Source: Sphingomonas sp. HITSZ_GF | Lineage (GTDB): Bacteria; Pseudomonadota; Alphaproteobacteria; Sphingomonadales; Sphingomonadaceae | Assembly (NCBI RefSeq): GCF_029543155.1 | Contig: NZ_JARQXA010000002.1 | Span: forward strand, 558,001-622,000 | DNA length: 64,000 bases | Direction: 5' to 3' | Shown: piece after piece, positions 26,370 to 35,156 of the stretch | Position numbering within the stretch: position 1 is the stretch's first letter | Layout of the letters: every line of letters begins with the position of its first letter | Program-made: the position numbers and the translations under genes | Notes under the pieces: generated by a model | The model's database searches: none | The model's input: the letters and a program-made list of their open reading frames with translations, nothing else | What the model was told of the DNA's origin: nothing

Positions 26370-29300
26370 ATGCGTTCGAAGTTGATGCTGGGATCTGCGA
26401 TTGCCGGATTGCTGGTCGGTGCCATGCCGGGTGCGGCGCTGGCCCAGACGCAGCCGCAGACGGCGCCCACGCCCAGCCCCACGCCTGCGCCGCAGCCGAG
26501 CCATCCGGCCCAGTCCGCGCCCGTCGCGGACGATTTCGGCGATGAAGGGGGCGCGATCGTCGTCAACGGCGTGCTGCCCGGCGCGGTGAAGACCGATGTG
26601 AAGCCCGAAGTGCAGCTCAATCCGGCCGATATCCGCGCCTATGGCGCTTCAAACGTCGCCGAGCTGCTCACCACGCTCCAGGCGCAGCTCGGCAGCAGCT
26701 CGGGCCGGGGCGACGAACAGCCGGTGATCCTGATCAGCGGCCGCCGTTCGAGCATGAACGAAGTGCGCGACCTTCCGACCGAGGCGATCGAGCGGATCGA
26801 CATCCTGCCCGAGGAGGTCGCGCTGCAATATGGCTATGGCGCCACGCAGAAGGTGATCAACTTCGTACTGCGCAGCCGCTTCCAGGCAGTAACCACCGTG
26901 CTCGAGGGCACGATGCCCACCGGCGGCGGCAATTCGACCCAGAACGCCAACGTCAACATCCTCAAGCTGAACCGCAACGGCCGGATCACGCTGGATGTGA
27001 AGTACAACCAGAATTCGGGGATCCTCGAGAGCGAGCGCGGCGTGACGCGCGCGGCGACGTCGCTGTTCGACACGGTGGGCAACATCACCGGCTATGCCGG
27101 TGCCGAGATCGATCCGGCGCTCAGCGCGCTGGCCGGCACCCCGGTGACGGTGGCGGGCGTGCCGATCGGCGCCACCGGCGGCCCGCAGGCGCTTAGCGCC
27201 TATGCCGCCAATGCCAATGATCCCAACGTCACCGACCTGACTCCCTATCGCACGCTGGTGGGTCCGGCGAAGAACCTGGCGGTGAGCGGCATCTACAACC
27301 GCGCGCTCTCGCCCAAGGTCACCGCCACCGCGACGATCAACCTCGACGTCACCGAAAGCGAATCGCTGCTCGGCCTGCCGAGCGCGACGCTGCGGCTGCC
27401 CGCCGGCAATCCCTGGTCGCCGTTCAGCCGCGACGTCCAGCTGCTGCGCTACTACGACAATCTCAACCCGCTCTCGCGCGGCAATGGCAGCCAGTCGCTG
27501 CGCGGCGAAGTGACGATCAACGGCGACAGCGCGCCGTGGATCAAGAGCTGGCGCTGGTCGGTGAACGCCAATTACCAGCAGACCGGCAGCGATTCGACGA
27601 CGACGGTCAGCTTCGACCCCAGCCAGATCCAGGCGCTGCTCGACGCGCGCGATCCCAATTTCAATCCGTTCGGCCCGGTGCCCTACAATCTGCTCGGCAA
27701 CCGGCCGGACAGCTGGACCGAATCGACCGCCAAGGTCGGCAATGTCGAGTTCCTCACCAGCGGCGCGGTCGCCAAGCTGCCGGCGGGCGACATGACTGCC
27801 AGCCTGCGCATCGCGGGCCGGACCAACGACCTGTCGAGCACCTCGTCGCGGCTCGGGGTCGTCACCGGCAGCACGATCTCGCGCGATACCGGCAGCGTGC
27901 GCGGCAACGTCACCGTGCCGATCACCAGCCGCCGCCGCGCCTTTCTCGACGCGATCGGCGATCTTTCGGTCAACGCCAATTTCGAAGTCGAACAGCTTTC
28001 CGATTTCGGCCGGCTGACCACCACCGGCTATGGCTTCAACTGGTCGCCGATCACCCAGGTCCAGGCGATCGTCAGCTTCATCGACGACAGCAATGCGCCG
28101 GCGCCGGGCCAGCTCGGCAATCCCACGCTGATCACGCCCAATGTGCCGGTCTATGACTATGTCCGCGGCGAGAGCGTCAACATCACCCAGATCACCGGCG
28201 GCAATGCCGCGCTGGTGGCGGACAGCCGCAAGGTGTTCCGTGCCGGGCTCAACATCCGCCCGCTGAGCGAGACCAATCTCGGCATCGTGGTGAACTATAC
28301 CAACACGCGCTTCCGCAACGCGGTGCAGGCCTTCCCGGGCGCCTCGGCCGAAGTCGAGGCGGCATTCCCCGATCGCTTCGTCCGCAACGGCGCGGGGGAG
28401 CTGGTCAGCGTCGATTATCGCCCGGTCAATTACGATCGCACCGAGCATCAGGAACTGCGCTGGGGCTTCAACCTGTTCCTGCCGATCTCCTCGCCCCAGG
28501 CGACGCGGATGCGCGAGCGCCGCGAGGCCTTCCAGAAGGCGCGCGAGGAATCGCGCCGCACCGGCCAGCCGATGCCGGCGGAAATGACCGCGATGTTCGA
28601 GCAGATGCGCAAGCTCGGCCAGCAGCAGAGCCTGTTCGGCGGCACGCTGAGCAGCCAGTTCGGCGGCCCGCGCCAGGGCCAGCGGCAGGAAGGCCAGGGT
28701 CAGCAGGGCCAGGGCCAGCAGAACCAGTCGCAGGGCACCAGCACCACCCAGGATACCGGCCAGGCCCGCGTCACCGAAAATGCGCCGGCCCAGGGCAGCG
28801 CGCCTGCCGGCGGCCAGGGGCCGGGCGGCGGCGGCTTCGGCCCCGGTGGCGGCGGTCGCGGCTTTGGCGGCGGCGGTCGTGGCGGCTTTGGCGGCGGCGG
28901 TAACCGCCTGATCTTCAGCGCCTATCACACCTGGGTGTTGAAGGACGAAGTGATGATCCGGCCCGGCCTGCCGGTGATCGACCGGCTCGACGGCTCAAGC
29001 GCGCAGACGATCGCTTCGCACCGGGTCGACGTGATCGCCGGGATCAAGCGCGATGCGCTGCTGTTCCAGCTCAACGGCAATTGGACGGCGGGCACCAGGA
29101 CGACGACGGGTACGCCGGGCAACACCAGCCAGCTCCATTTCGGCAGCCTTGCCAAGCTGGGCATGCTCGCCGAGTTCAATCCCGGCCAGGACATCGACTT
29201 CCTGCTCAAGCACCCCTGGTTCCGCGGGTCGCGGGTCCAGCTGCGCGTCGACAATGTCTTCAACGCCCGCCAGCGGGTGACCGACGAGAACGGCCTGACC

Positions 29301-29378
29301 CCGGCCGCTTATCTGCCCAATCTGCGCGATCCGGTGGGTCGCACGGTGAAGCTCACCTTCCGCAAGCAGTTCTTCTGA
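26370..29378 (+). CDS. TonB-dependent outer-membrane receptor with a long Gln/Gly-rich insertion
   Basis: A 1002-residue outer-membrane protein. The signal peptide (about 1-25, ending ALAQ) is followed by a Pro/Thr/Gln-rich stretch, a TonB-box-like AIVVNG near 63-68, and a plug domain (about 85-175). The plug shows PVILISGRRSSMNEVRDLPTEAIERIDILP and ALQYGYGATQKVINFVL. The remainder is strand-rich barrel ending in KLTFRKQFF with a terminal Phe. Residues about 710-850 form an insertion with a charged helix, a Gln/Gly-rich tract and a Gly-rich tract. Substrate unknown. The ATG at 26370 follows GGAAGAGGGTGGG. Confidence 0.85.
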   Translation: MRSKLMLGSAIAGLLVGAMPGAALAQTQPQTAPTPSPTPAPQPSHPAQSAPVADDFGDEGGAIVVNGVLPGAVKTDVKPEVQLNPADIRAYGASNVAELLTTLQAQLGSSSGRGDEQPVILISGRRSSMNEVRDLPTEAIERIDILPEEVALQYGYGATQKVINFVLRSRFQAVTTVLEGTMPTGGGNSTQNANVNILKLNRNGRITLDVKYNQNSGILESERGVTRAATSLFDTVGNITGYAGAEIDPALSALAGTPVTVAGVPIGATGGPQALSAYAANANDPNVTDLTPYRTLVGPAKNLAVSGIYNRALSPKVTATATINLDVTESESLLGLPSATLRLPAGNPWSPFSRDVQLLRYYDNLNPLSRGNGSQSLRGEVTINGDSAPWIKSWRWSVNANYQQTGSDSTTTVSFDPSQIQALLDARDPNFNPFGPVPYNLLGNRPDSWTESTAKVGNVEFLTSGAVAKLPAGDMTASLRIAGRTNDLSSTSSRLGVVTGSTISRDTGSVRGNVTVPITSRRRAFLDAIGDLSVNANFEVEQLSDFGRLTTTGYGFNWSPITQVQAIVSFIDDSNAPAPGQLGNPTLITPNVPVYDYVRGESVNITQITGGNAALVADSRKVFRAGLNIRPLSETNLGIVVNYTNTRFRNAVQAFPGASAEVEAAFPDRFVRNGAGELVSVDYRPVNYDRTEHQELRWGFNLFLPISSPQATRMRERREAFQKAREESRRTGQPMPAEMTAMFEQMRKLGQQQSLFGGTLSSQFGGPRQGQRQEGQGQQGQGQQNQSQGTSTTQDTGQARVTENAPAQGSAPAGGQGPGGGGFGPGGGGRGFGGGGRGGFGGGGNRLIFSAYHTWVLKDEVMIRPGLPVIDRLDGSSAQTIASHRVDVIAGIKRDALLFQLNGNWTAGTRTTTGTPGNTSQLHFGSLAKLGMLAEFNPGQDIDFLLKHPWFRGSRVQLRVDNVFNARQRVTDENGLTPAAYLPNLRDPVGRTVKLTFRKQFF

Positions 29379-29385
29379 GGCTGGG

Positions 29386-29407
29386 TTCCCCGGCTTTCGC
29401 CGGGGAA
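29386..29407. repeat. Single REP-type hairpin between the receptor gene and motB
   Basis: TTCCCCGGC, TTTC, GCCGGGGAA forms a perfect 9-bp stem. It equals one arm of the paired palindromes at 17008 and 46681. It lies in the 38 bases between two convergent stop codons, where it could end both transcripts. Confidence 0.8.
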
Positions 29408-29416
29408 CGGGATTGG

Positions 29417-30388
29417 TCAGTGATCGAGCGGCGATCCGCCCTCGCGGCTGGCGCGCAGGCCGGGGCGGAAGCGGCCCTGCTGGTCCTGGTCCATGATCCG
29501 GCGATAGAGCAGGGTGATCGAGACGCGGCGGTTGCGTGGATCGGCGGGATTCCCGGCGATCAGCGGCTCGCGGTCAGCCACGCCCTCGATCCGCTCGAAG
29601 CGCATCTCGGTCACGCCGCCGCCAAGCAGGCGCCGGCGCGTCGCTTCGGCGCGGCCGCTGGAGAGCATCCAGTTGTTCATCGCCAGCGGATCGCCATAGC
29701 CGAGACTGTCCGTATGGCCGCGGATCATGATCGGGTTTTCCATGCTCTTGATCGAATCCGCGATCGTGCCGATCAGCGCGCTCGCCTCGGGCACCAGCGC
29801 AGTGGTGCCCAGGTTGAACATCGAATAATTGGCGTCGTCGATCAGATCGATCCGCATCCCGTCGCGCGTCGGCACGAAGCGGATATGGTTGGCGAGCTTG
29901 GACAGCGCCGGCGTCATCTGCATGCGCTGGCGGATCCGCTTCACCGTCTCGTCGAAATTCTTCTGGTCCTGCTGGGTCAGCGCGCGCTGGTCCTTCAGCG
30001 TGCCCTTGGCGCCGGTGCCGACATCCTTGCCGCCGCTGCCGCCCACGGGCACGGTCAGCGACTTGGTGCCGGTCTGCGACGCCTTGCCCGGATAATTGTC
30101 GCGCTGGTTGATTGCTTCGCCGCCGAACAGCCCGTTCGAGCCGGCGCTGTTCTGCTTGAGCTCGACCAGCGTCGGCGCGAAATAATCGGCCAGCGCCTTG
30201 CGCTGCTTCTCGGTGGTGGCGCCCAGGATCCAGAGCAGCAGGAAGAACGCCATCATCGCGGTCACGAAGTCGGCATAGGCGACCTTCCAGGCGCCGCCGT
30301 GATGGCCGCCATGCCCCTCGACGATGATCTTCTTGACGATGATCTTCGGCTGGAGCTGGTTTCCGTGGGGTGCGCGCGGAGCGGCCAT
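29417..30388 (-). CDS. motB: Flagellar motor stator protein MotB
   Basis: Stator subunit that anchors the motor to peptidoglycan and carries the proton-binding aspartate. The protein has 323 residues. The single span (about 35-57) reads AYADFVTAMMAFFLLLWI, with the key Asp at 40. A plug/linker region follows. The OmpA-like peptidoglycan-binding domain (about 185-305) contains MIRGHTDSLGYGDPLAMNNWMLSSGRA. The N terminus is cytoplasmic and His/Gly-rich. Lies 3 bases downstream of motA in the same transcript. Confidence 0.95.
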   Translation of the reverse strand: MAAPRAPHGNQLQPKIIVKKIIVEGHGGHHGGAWKVAYADFVTAMMAFFLLLWILGATTEKQRKALADYFAPTLVELKQNSAGSNGLFGGEAINQRDNYPGKASQTGTKSLTVPVGGSGGKDVGTGAKGTLKDQRALTQQDQKNFDETVKRIRQRMQMTPALSKLANHIRFVPTRDGMRIDLIDDANYSMFNLGTTALVPEASALIGTIADSIKSMENPIMIRGHTDSLGYGDPLAMNNWMLSSGRAEATRRRLLGGGVTEMRFERIEGVADREPLIAGNPADPRNRRVSITLLYRRIMDQDQQGRFRPGLRASREGGSPLDH

Positions 30389-30391
30389 GGC

Positions 30392-31255
30392 TTAGCGACC
30401 GCGCAGCCCGTCGAACACTTCGCCGAAGCCCGGCTGGTTGGCGTGCGCGATGCTGGAGCGGGCGGCCTCGATCACCAACGGCTGCGGATGGCCGTGGAGC
30501 GAGGCGATGATGATCTGCTTGACCACGTGGTAGATCGCCGAATCGGCATCGATCACCTGCTGGAGGCGGCCGGCGAGCGGTGCGACGATGCCATAGGCCA
30601 GAAGCACGCCCATGAAGGTGCCGACCAGCGCCGAGCCGATCATCGCGCCCAGGATGCTGGGCGGCTTGTCGATCGAGCCCATCGTCTTCACCACGCCGAG
30701 CACCGCGGCGACGATGCCGAGCGCCGGCAGTGCGTCGCCGAGCGACTGGAGCGTCGTCTGCGGGCCCTGCACCTCGTGGTGGTGCGTCTTGATCGAGTTA
30801 TCCATCACTTCCTCGACCGCGTGCACGTCGAGCGTGCCCGACGAGACGACGACGAGGCGCAGCGTGTCGGTGATCAGGTTGATCAGCGTGTGATCGGCGA
30901 GCAGGCGCGGATATTCGGAGAAGATCGCTGAGGATTTGGGATCCTCGACGTGGGGCTCGAGCGCGATCGGGCCCTCGGTCCGCAGCATCTTCATCAGCTT
31001 CGAAACCAGGAAGATCGTGTCGAGATAGTCCTGCTTCTTGTACTTCGGGCCCTTCAGCACCTTGGCCAGGCCGCCGCCGAGCGCCTTCAGCTCCTTCATC
31101 GAATTGCCGATGACGAGCGCGCCCATCGCGGCGCCGCCGATGATCAGCATTTCGTGCGGGATCGCTTCGAGCACGGGGCCGAGCGCGCCGCCGGTGATCG
31201 CGAAACCACCGAAGACCATTGCCAGCAGGATGACCAGGCCGATTGCCGGAAACAT
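30392..31255 (-). CDS. motA: Flagellar motor stator protein MotA
   Basis: Proton-channel subunit of the flagellar motor, 287 residues with four spans (about 3-22, 35-52, 165-190, 198-222) and a large cytoplasmic loop (about 65-160) that touches the rotor. Signatures are IIGGAAMGALVIGNS, ALPALGIVAAVLGVVKTMG and the final GALVGTFMGVLLAYG-like SALVGTFMGVLLAYGIVAP. ATG at 31255. It is preceded by a candidate sigma-28 promoter. With motB it forms the main stator operon. Confidence 0.95.
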   Translation of the reverse strand: MFPAIGLVILLAMVFGGFAITGGALGPVLEAIPHEMLIIGGAAMGALVIGNSMKELKALGGGLAKVLKGPKYKKQDYLDTIFLVSKLMKMLRTEGPIALEPHVEDPKSSAIFSEYPRLLADHTLINLITDTLRLVVVSSGTLDVHAVEEVMDNSIKTHHHEVQGPQTTLQSLGDALPALGIVAAVLGVVKTMGSIDKPPSILGAMIGSALVGTFMGVLLAYGIVAPLAGRLQQVIDADSAIYHVVKQIIIASLHGHPQPLVIEAARSSIAHANQPGFGEVFDGLRGR

Positions 31256-31285
31256 GTGCGCGAAACCCCCGATTTGTCGTCTCGG

Positions 31286-31312
31286 TTAACGACCGTTTCG
31301 CCGTGATCTTCA
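31286..31312 (-). promoter_or_regulatory. Candidate sigma-28 promoter of motAB
   Basis: On the minus strand the -35 is TGAA (31312-31309) and the -10 is GTCGTTAA (31293-31286), separated by exactly 15 bases. The enterobacterial sigma-28 consensus is TAAA, 15 bases, GCCGATAA. The -10 matches at 6 of 8 positions. The motA ATG lies 31 bases beyond the -10. Three other sites in the window share the pattern. Confidence 0.6.
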
Positions 31313-31340
31313 GTCGAAAATCATGGTTAATTCGTTACCG

Positions 31341-31360
31341 CGGCGAATAAATTTGCGTAT
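31341..31360 (-). promoter_or_regulatory. 20-base block shared with the flbD upstream region
   Basis: On the minus strand this reads ATACGCAAATTTATTCGCCG. It matches 18 of 20 bases with 49525-49544, in the same orientation towards the downstream gene. It lies 28 bases upstream of the motA -35. Its AT-rich core stands out from the local GC-rich sequence. It may be a regulator binding site; the regulator is unknown. Confidence 0.45.
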
Positions 31361-31393
31361 TTTGCTTGGGTTTCGCGCAAAAGCGGCCTAGCC

Positions 31394-31418
31394 GCGCCGC
31401 CCCTTTGGCTGGCGCGGC
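31394..31418 (-). terminator. Possible terminator after flgL
   Basis: Arms CCGCGCC and GGCGCGG enclose a loop of about 11 bases (within 31394-31418). The hairpin lies just upstream of motA on the minus strand and also just beyond the flgL stop when read on the plus strand. As flgL is minus-strand, it sits in the motA leader side of the gap and not after flgL in its reading direction. Its role is therefore unclear. Confidence 0.25.
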
Positions 31419-31442
31419 GGAAAATCCGGGCCGTGCAAAAGC

Positions 31443-32342
31443 TTATTTCAGATAGTTGAACAGCGAGAGGCTGGTCAGCTTGGTGAAGGTCGACTGGGTC
31501 GCCGACAGCACGGTCAGTGCCTTTTGCAGCTCGATCGTCGCGCTGGCGATGTCGGTATCCTCGATGCCCGAGCGCATCGTCTCGCGCGTCTCGGCTACCG
31601 CCGTCATCTGTTCGGACTTGAGATCGAGCCGCGCGCCGCGCGCGCCGATCGTGGCGCGGGCCAGCGTGACCTGGTCGAGCGAGGCGTTGATCCCGGTCAG
31701 CGCAGTGCCGGCGGCGGCCTTCACGTCGGTGCCCGATTTCAGCGCATCGGCGAGATCGCCGATGATCGCGAACATGTCGGCCTGGTCGGTGGTGAATACG
31801 CGCTGCCCGCTGATCGAGGGCTGGATGCTCTCGCCGTCCGCGACCGGGATGGCCGAAGGCTCGCCGGTGCCGGCGAAGCTGATCGAGCCGTCGTCGTTCT
31901 TCACATAGGCGCTGTCGCCGGTCACGCCGCCGAACAGCGGCTGGCCGCGGATGTCGTCCTTGGTGTTGGCCAAGCCGTAGAGTGTGTCGCGGATCGCGCT
32001 CAGTTCCTCGCCGATCGCGGCCCGGTCCGAATCCGAAAGCGTGTCGTTGGCGGCGCGGGTGGCGAGCTCGAGCGCGCGCTGAAGCTGCGTCTCGACGCTT
32101 TCCAGCGTCTGGTCGGTCTGGGCGAGCACGCTCGACGCGACGTTGATGTTCGACTTGTAGGTCGCATCGGCGGTGGTCGCCTGGGTGATCTGCTGCAGCT
32201 TCACATAGGCGGCGGCATCGGTGACCGCGGTCACGCCCAGCTTGGTCGTGGCGATCTGGGTCTGCGCCTTGTCGGCCTGTGCCGTCAGCTTGGTCATCAG
32301 CGACGTCGACTGGCTGTACATCTGCGAAGTGGAGATACGCAT
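31443..32342 (-). CDS. flgL: Flagellar hook-associated protein FlgL (HAP3)
   Basis: Junction protein between hook and filament, secreted by the flagellar export apparatus. It has 299 residues. Flagellin-like ends are visible: an N-terminal helix region MRISTSQMYSQSTSLMTKL and a C-terminal helix with IELQKALTVLSATQSTFTKL and a SLFNYLK end. It is the last gene of the flgB-flgL operon and starts 6 bases after the flgK stop. Confidence 0.93.
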   Translation of the reverse strand: MRISTSQMYSQSTSLMTKLTAQADKAQTQIATTKLGVTAVTDAAAYVKLQQITQATTADATYKSNINVASSVLAQTDQTLESVETQLQRALELATRAANDTLSDSDRAAIGEELSAIRDTLYGLANTKDDIRGQPLFGGVTGDSAYVKNDDGSISFAGTGEPSAIPVADGESIQPSISGQRVFTTDQADMFAIIGDLADALKSGTDVKAAAGTALTGINASLDQVTLARATIGARGARLDLKSEQMTAVAETRETMRSGIEDTDIASATIELQKALTVLSATQSTFTKLTSLSLFNYLK

Positions 32343-32348
32343 GATCGC

Positions 32349-33692
32349 TTACCTGATATCGAGGATGGACTGGAGCGTCTCGCGCGCGACCTGGATCACG
32401 CGGGCCGAGGCCTGATAGGCTTGCTGGAAGCGCATCAGATCGACCGCCTCCTCATCGACATTGACGCCGCTCACCGAATCGCGTGCCGAGACCGCGGAGT
32501 CGCGGATCGAGGTCTGCGCGTCGACGATGCTGTTGCGGCCGGCGAGCGCAGCGCCGTTGGCCGCGGTGAGATCGGTCACGCCCTGCTCGAAATTGCCGCT
32601 GGTGCGCAGCGTGTCGAGCCCGGCGAGATTGCTGTTGTCGCGCGTGCCGCCGCCGGTCGCAGCGGCGGCGATGCCGCGCGGATCGGTCATCGCGATGCTC
32701 AGCTGATAGGCGGGATCGCCCACCGTGAAGATCGGCTGGCCGGCATTGCCCTGCAGGTCGTCGCCCGCGGCCTGGACCGCGTTGACGCCCTCTGCGAACT
32801 GCTGCGCCATCTGGCTGATATCGTCGCGGGCCGCGGCAATGCGGGCGCCGCTCTCGGCGATGCCGGCCATCGCGCCGCCATTGGGCGACATCGACTGGAC
32901 CGCGCCGGTGGCCTGGCGCACCGAGAAGGAGAAGGCGCCCTCGTCGTTGCTCTGCACCAGCACGATCGCGGCGTTCGCGCCCTCGACCAGCGTCGGGCCA
33001 CTGGCGCTGCCGGCCTGGACGGTGGCGCGGCCATAGCTGTCGAAGCTCACGGTGACGTCGGTGAGCGCGCTCATCTGCTCGAGCATCTGGTCGCGCTGGT
33101 CGAGCAGCGCCGCCTGGCCTGCCGTGCCTTCATCGGCGCGGGCGAGGCCGGCATTCACCTTGGCGAGGCTGGCCGACAGGTTGTTGAGCTGCGTCACCGC
33201 GGTATCGGCCGAGGCCTTGAGATCGGTCATCGCGCTGTCGAGCGCCTTGCCCGTCGCGGTGAAGGCGGCGGCGACGCCATTGGCGTTCTCGAGCATCGTC
33301 GCGCGCGCCGGCAGCGCAGTCGGGTCTGCCGCCACGGCCTTGGCCGAGGTGAAGAAGGCGGTCAGCTGGGTGCCGAGCTGGTTCTGCGTCAGGCTGGTGT
33401 CGATCCGCCCGAGCCAGGTCGCGCCGGTCATCGAGCGGGCGAGATCCGAGCTGGCGGTGCGCACTTCGGCGGCGCGGAACTGGTCGGCCGAGCGGACGAC
33501 GCCGCCCACATTGGCGCCCAGGCCCGACGTGGTCGCGCTGGTGTTGCCGCCGATCGCGACGACTTCGCGCACGGTGGCGACGCGGCGCGAATAGCCCGCG
33601 GTCGCAGCATTGGCGATATTGTCGGACGTGGTGGCGAGCGCGGACTGATAGGCCCGCGCGCCGCTCGCGCCGATCGAAAGGAGATCGGTCAT
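32349..33692 (-). CDS. flgK: Flagellar hook-associated protein FlgK (HAP1)
   Basis: First junction protein at the hook tip. It has 447 residues. The N-terminal rod/hook-type motif is ALATTSDNIANAATAGYSRR (about 18-37) and the C-terminal motif is SGVNVDEEAVDLMRFQQAYQASARVI. The middle is variable. The ATG overlaps the flgJ stop by four bases. It is shorter than the enterobacterial protein (about 550), which is common in alphaproteobacteria. Confidence 0.95.
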   Translation of the reverse strand: MTDLLSIGASGARAYQSALATTSDNIANAATAGYSRRVATVREVVAIGGNTSATTSGLGANVGGVVRSADQFRAAEVRTASSDLARSMTGATWLGRIDTSLTQNQLGTQLTAFFTSAKAVAADPTALPARATMLENANGVAAAFTATGKALDSAMTDLKASADTAVTQLNNLSASLAKVNAGLARADEGTAGQAALLDQRDQMLEQMSALTDVTVSFDSYGRATVQAGSASGPTLVEGANAAIVLVQSNDEGAFSFSVRQATGAVQSMSPNGGAMAGIAESGARIAAARDDISQMAQQFAEGVNAVQAAGDDLQGNAGQPIFTVGDPAYQLSIAMTDPRGIAAAATGGGTRDNSNLAGLDTLRTSGNFEQGVTDLTAANGAALAGRNSIVDAQTSIRDSAVSARDSVSGVNVDEEAVDLMRFQQAYQASARVIQVARETLQSILDIR

Positions 33693-34045
33693 TTGACGGT
33701 GCCTCCATCAGTCGCCGCCGGCGCAGTGTCGGCAGCGGGGGCGGTCTCGGTCTTCATGCCCTTGGCCAGGAATGCGGTCATCGCCTTGCCGATGCCGATC
33801 GGGGCATGCACGGCCATGCTCTGGGCGAGCTGCTGGTCCTGCATGTCGCGGAACTGGTCCTCGCCCTTGCTGTCGAACAGGCCGTCGCCAAGCTTCGCCT
33901 GGCGCATCGACTTGAGCATCATGCCCGTGAAGACCGCCTCGAAGCGCTGGCCGGCGGCTTCGAGATTCTCCTTGGACGCGAGGCGCGACGTGTCGGTCGA
34001 CACGCCGCCCGACGGGCTGGTGGAAAGGGCGATGGGATCGGTCAC
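33689..34045 (-). CDS. flgJ: Rod-binding protein (FlgJ N-terminal type)
   Basis: A 118-residue protein that matches only the rod-capping half of FlgJ: LEAAGQRFEAVFTGMMLKSMRQAKLGDGLFDSKGEDQFRDMQDQQLAQSMA in short form at about 28-78. The muramidase half is absent. A separate transglycosylase at 42919 may supply it. The C terminus is a Thr/Ala-rich tail. It overlaps flgI by four bases and flgK by four bases. Confidence 0.88.
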   Translation of the reverse strand: MTDPIALSTSPSGGVSTDTSRLASKENLEAAGQRFEAVFTGMMLKSMRQAKLGDGLFDSKGEDQFRDMQDQQLAQSMAVHAPIGIGKAMTAFLAKGMKTETAPAADTAPAATDGGTVK

Positions 34046-35139
34046 AGGATGATCAGCTCCGCCTTGAGCGCACCGGCTTCCTTCAGCGCTTCGAGGATCG
34101 CGACGAGATCCGCCGGCGACGCGCCGATCGCGTTCACCGCCTTGACGATGTCCGAAAGCTTCGGGCCCGCTTCCATCAGGAACATCGGGTGCTTCTCCTC
34201 CTCGATGCCCACCGTGCTGTGCTGCTCGGTGCGGGTCTCGCCCTTGCTGAACGGCGCGGGCTGGCTGGTGCGCTGGTTCTCATCAATACGAACGGTCAGT
34301 TTACCATGTGTTACCGCGGCCGGGCTGACACGGACGGCGGAGTTGATCACCACCGTGCCGGTGCGCGCGTTGACGATCACCTTGGCGGGTGCTTCCGCAG
34401 CCTCGACGGTGAGGTTCTCGACCTCGCTCATCAGCTCGGCGCGCACGTCGCGGCCCTCGGGCACCTGGATGGCGATCGAGACGCCGTCGAGCGCACGGGC
34501 GCGGCCCGGGCCGAAGCGGCCGTTGATCGCATCCTGCACGCGCTGCGCCGTGGTGAAGTCGGCACGGGCGAGGTTGAAGGTGAGGAAGGGCGACTTGTCG
34601 AAGCCGGTATCGACGGCGCGCTCGACCGTGGCCCCCTCCGGGATGCGACCCGAGGAGGGAGTGTTGACCACGATCTTCGAGCCGTCGGCACCTTCGGCAC
34701 CCAGCCCGCCCACGGCGAGGTTGCCCTGCGCCATCGCATAGATCTGGCCGTCGGCGCCCTGGAGCGGGGTGAGGATCAGCGTGCCGCCGCGCAAGGATTT
34801 GGCCTTGCCCATCGACGAGACGGTGATGTCGAGCTTCTGGCCCGGCTTGGCGAAGGCGGGCAGTTCGGCGGTGATCATCACCACCGCGGCGTTCTTCAGC
34901 CCCGGCGCGACGCCCGAGGGCAGCTGCAGGCCGAAGCGCGAGGTGACGCCCTTCATCGACTGGACGGTATATTCCAGATTGTCGTCGCCCGTGCCCGGCA
35001 GGCCGACGACGACGCCATAGCCCGTGAGCTGGTTGGTGCGGATGCCCTGGAAATTGCCCAGGTCCTTCACGCGCTGGGCCTGCGCCGGGGTGGCGGCAGC
35101 GAGCGCCAGGGCGGCGAGGGCGAGGAAGCGGCGGATCAT
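34042..35139 (-). CDS. flgI: Flagellar P-ring protein FlgI
   Basis: Periplasmic P ring subunit around the rod. It has 365 residues with a signal peptide (about 1-21, ending AQA). Signatures are VKDLGNFQGIRTNQLTGYGVVVGLPGTGD at the mature N terminus in short form, MITAELPAFAKPGQKLDI and a C-terminal GASPADLVAILEALKEAGAL. Assembly depends on the FlgA chaperone, encoded at 41641. Length and motifs are typical. Confidence 0.96.
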   Translation of the reverse strand: MIRRFLALAALALAAATPAQAQRVKDLGNFQGIRTNQLTGYGVVVGLPGTGDDNLEYTVQSMKGVTSRFGLQLPSGVAPGLKNAAVVMITAELPAFAKPGQKLDITVSSMGKAKSLRGGTLILTPLQGADGQIYAMAQGNLAVGGLGAEGADGSKIVVNTPSSGRIPEGATVERAVDTGFDKSPFLTFNLARADFTTAQRVQDAINGRFGPGRARALDGVSIAIQVPEGRDVRAELMSEVENLTVEAAEAPAKVIVNARTGTVVINSAVRVSPAAVTHGKLTVRIDENQRTSQPAPFSKGETRTEQHSTVGIEEEKHPMFLMEAGPKLSDIVKAVNAIGASPADLVAILEALKEAGALKAELIIL

Positions 35140-35156
35140 GGCTCTGGCTCCGGCTC

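Noticed and set aside
26649..28928. A 759-codon open frame antisense to the TonB-dependent receptor.
   Set aside because: Shadow of a GC-rich gene; no start context and no domain.
31318..31335. TTAACCATG near motA as a full CtrA site.
   Set aside because: The second TTAA half at a 7-base spacing is missing, so only a half-site is present.
31524..34052. An 842-codon open frame on the plus strand antisense to flgL, flgK and flgJ.
   Set aside because: The minus-strand genes have clear family motifs. The translation is Arg/Gly/Asp-rich without domain features, so it is a codon-bias shadow.
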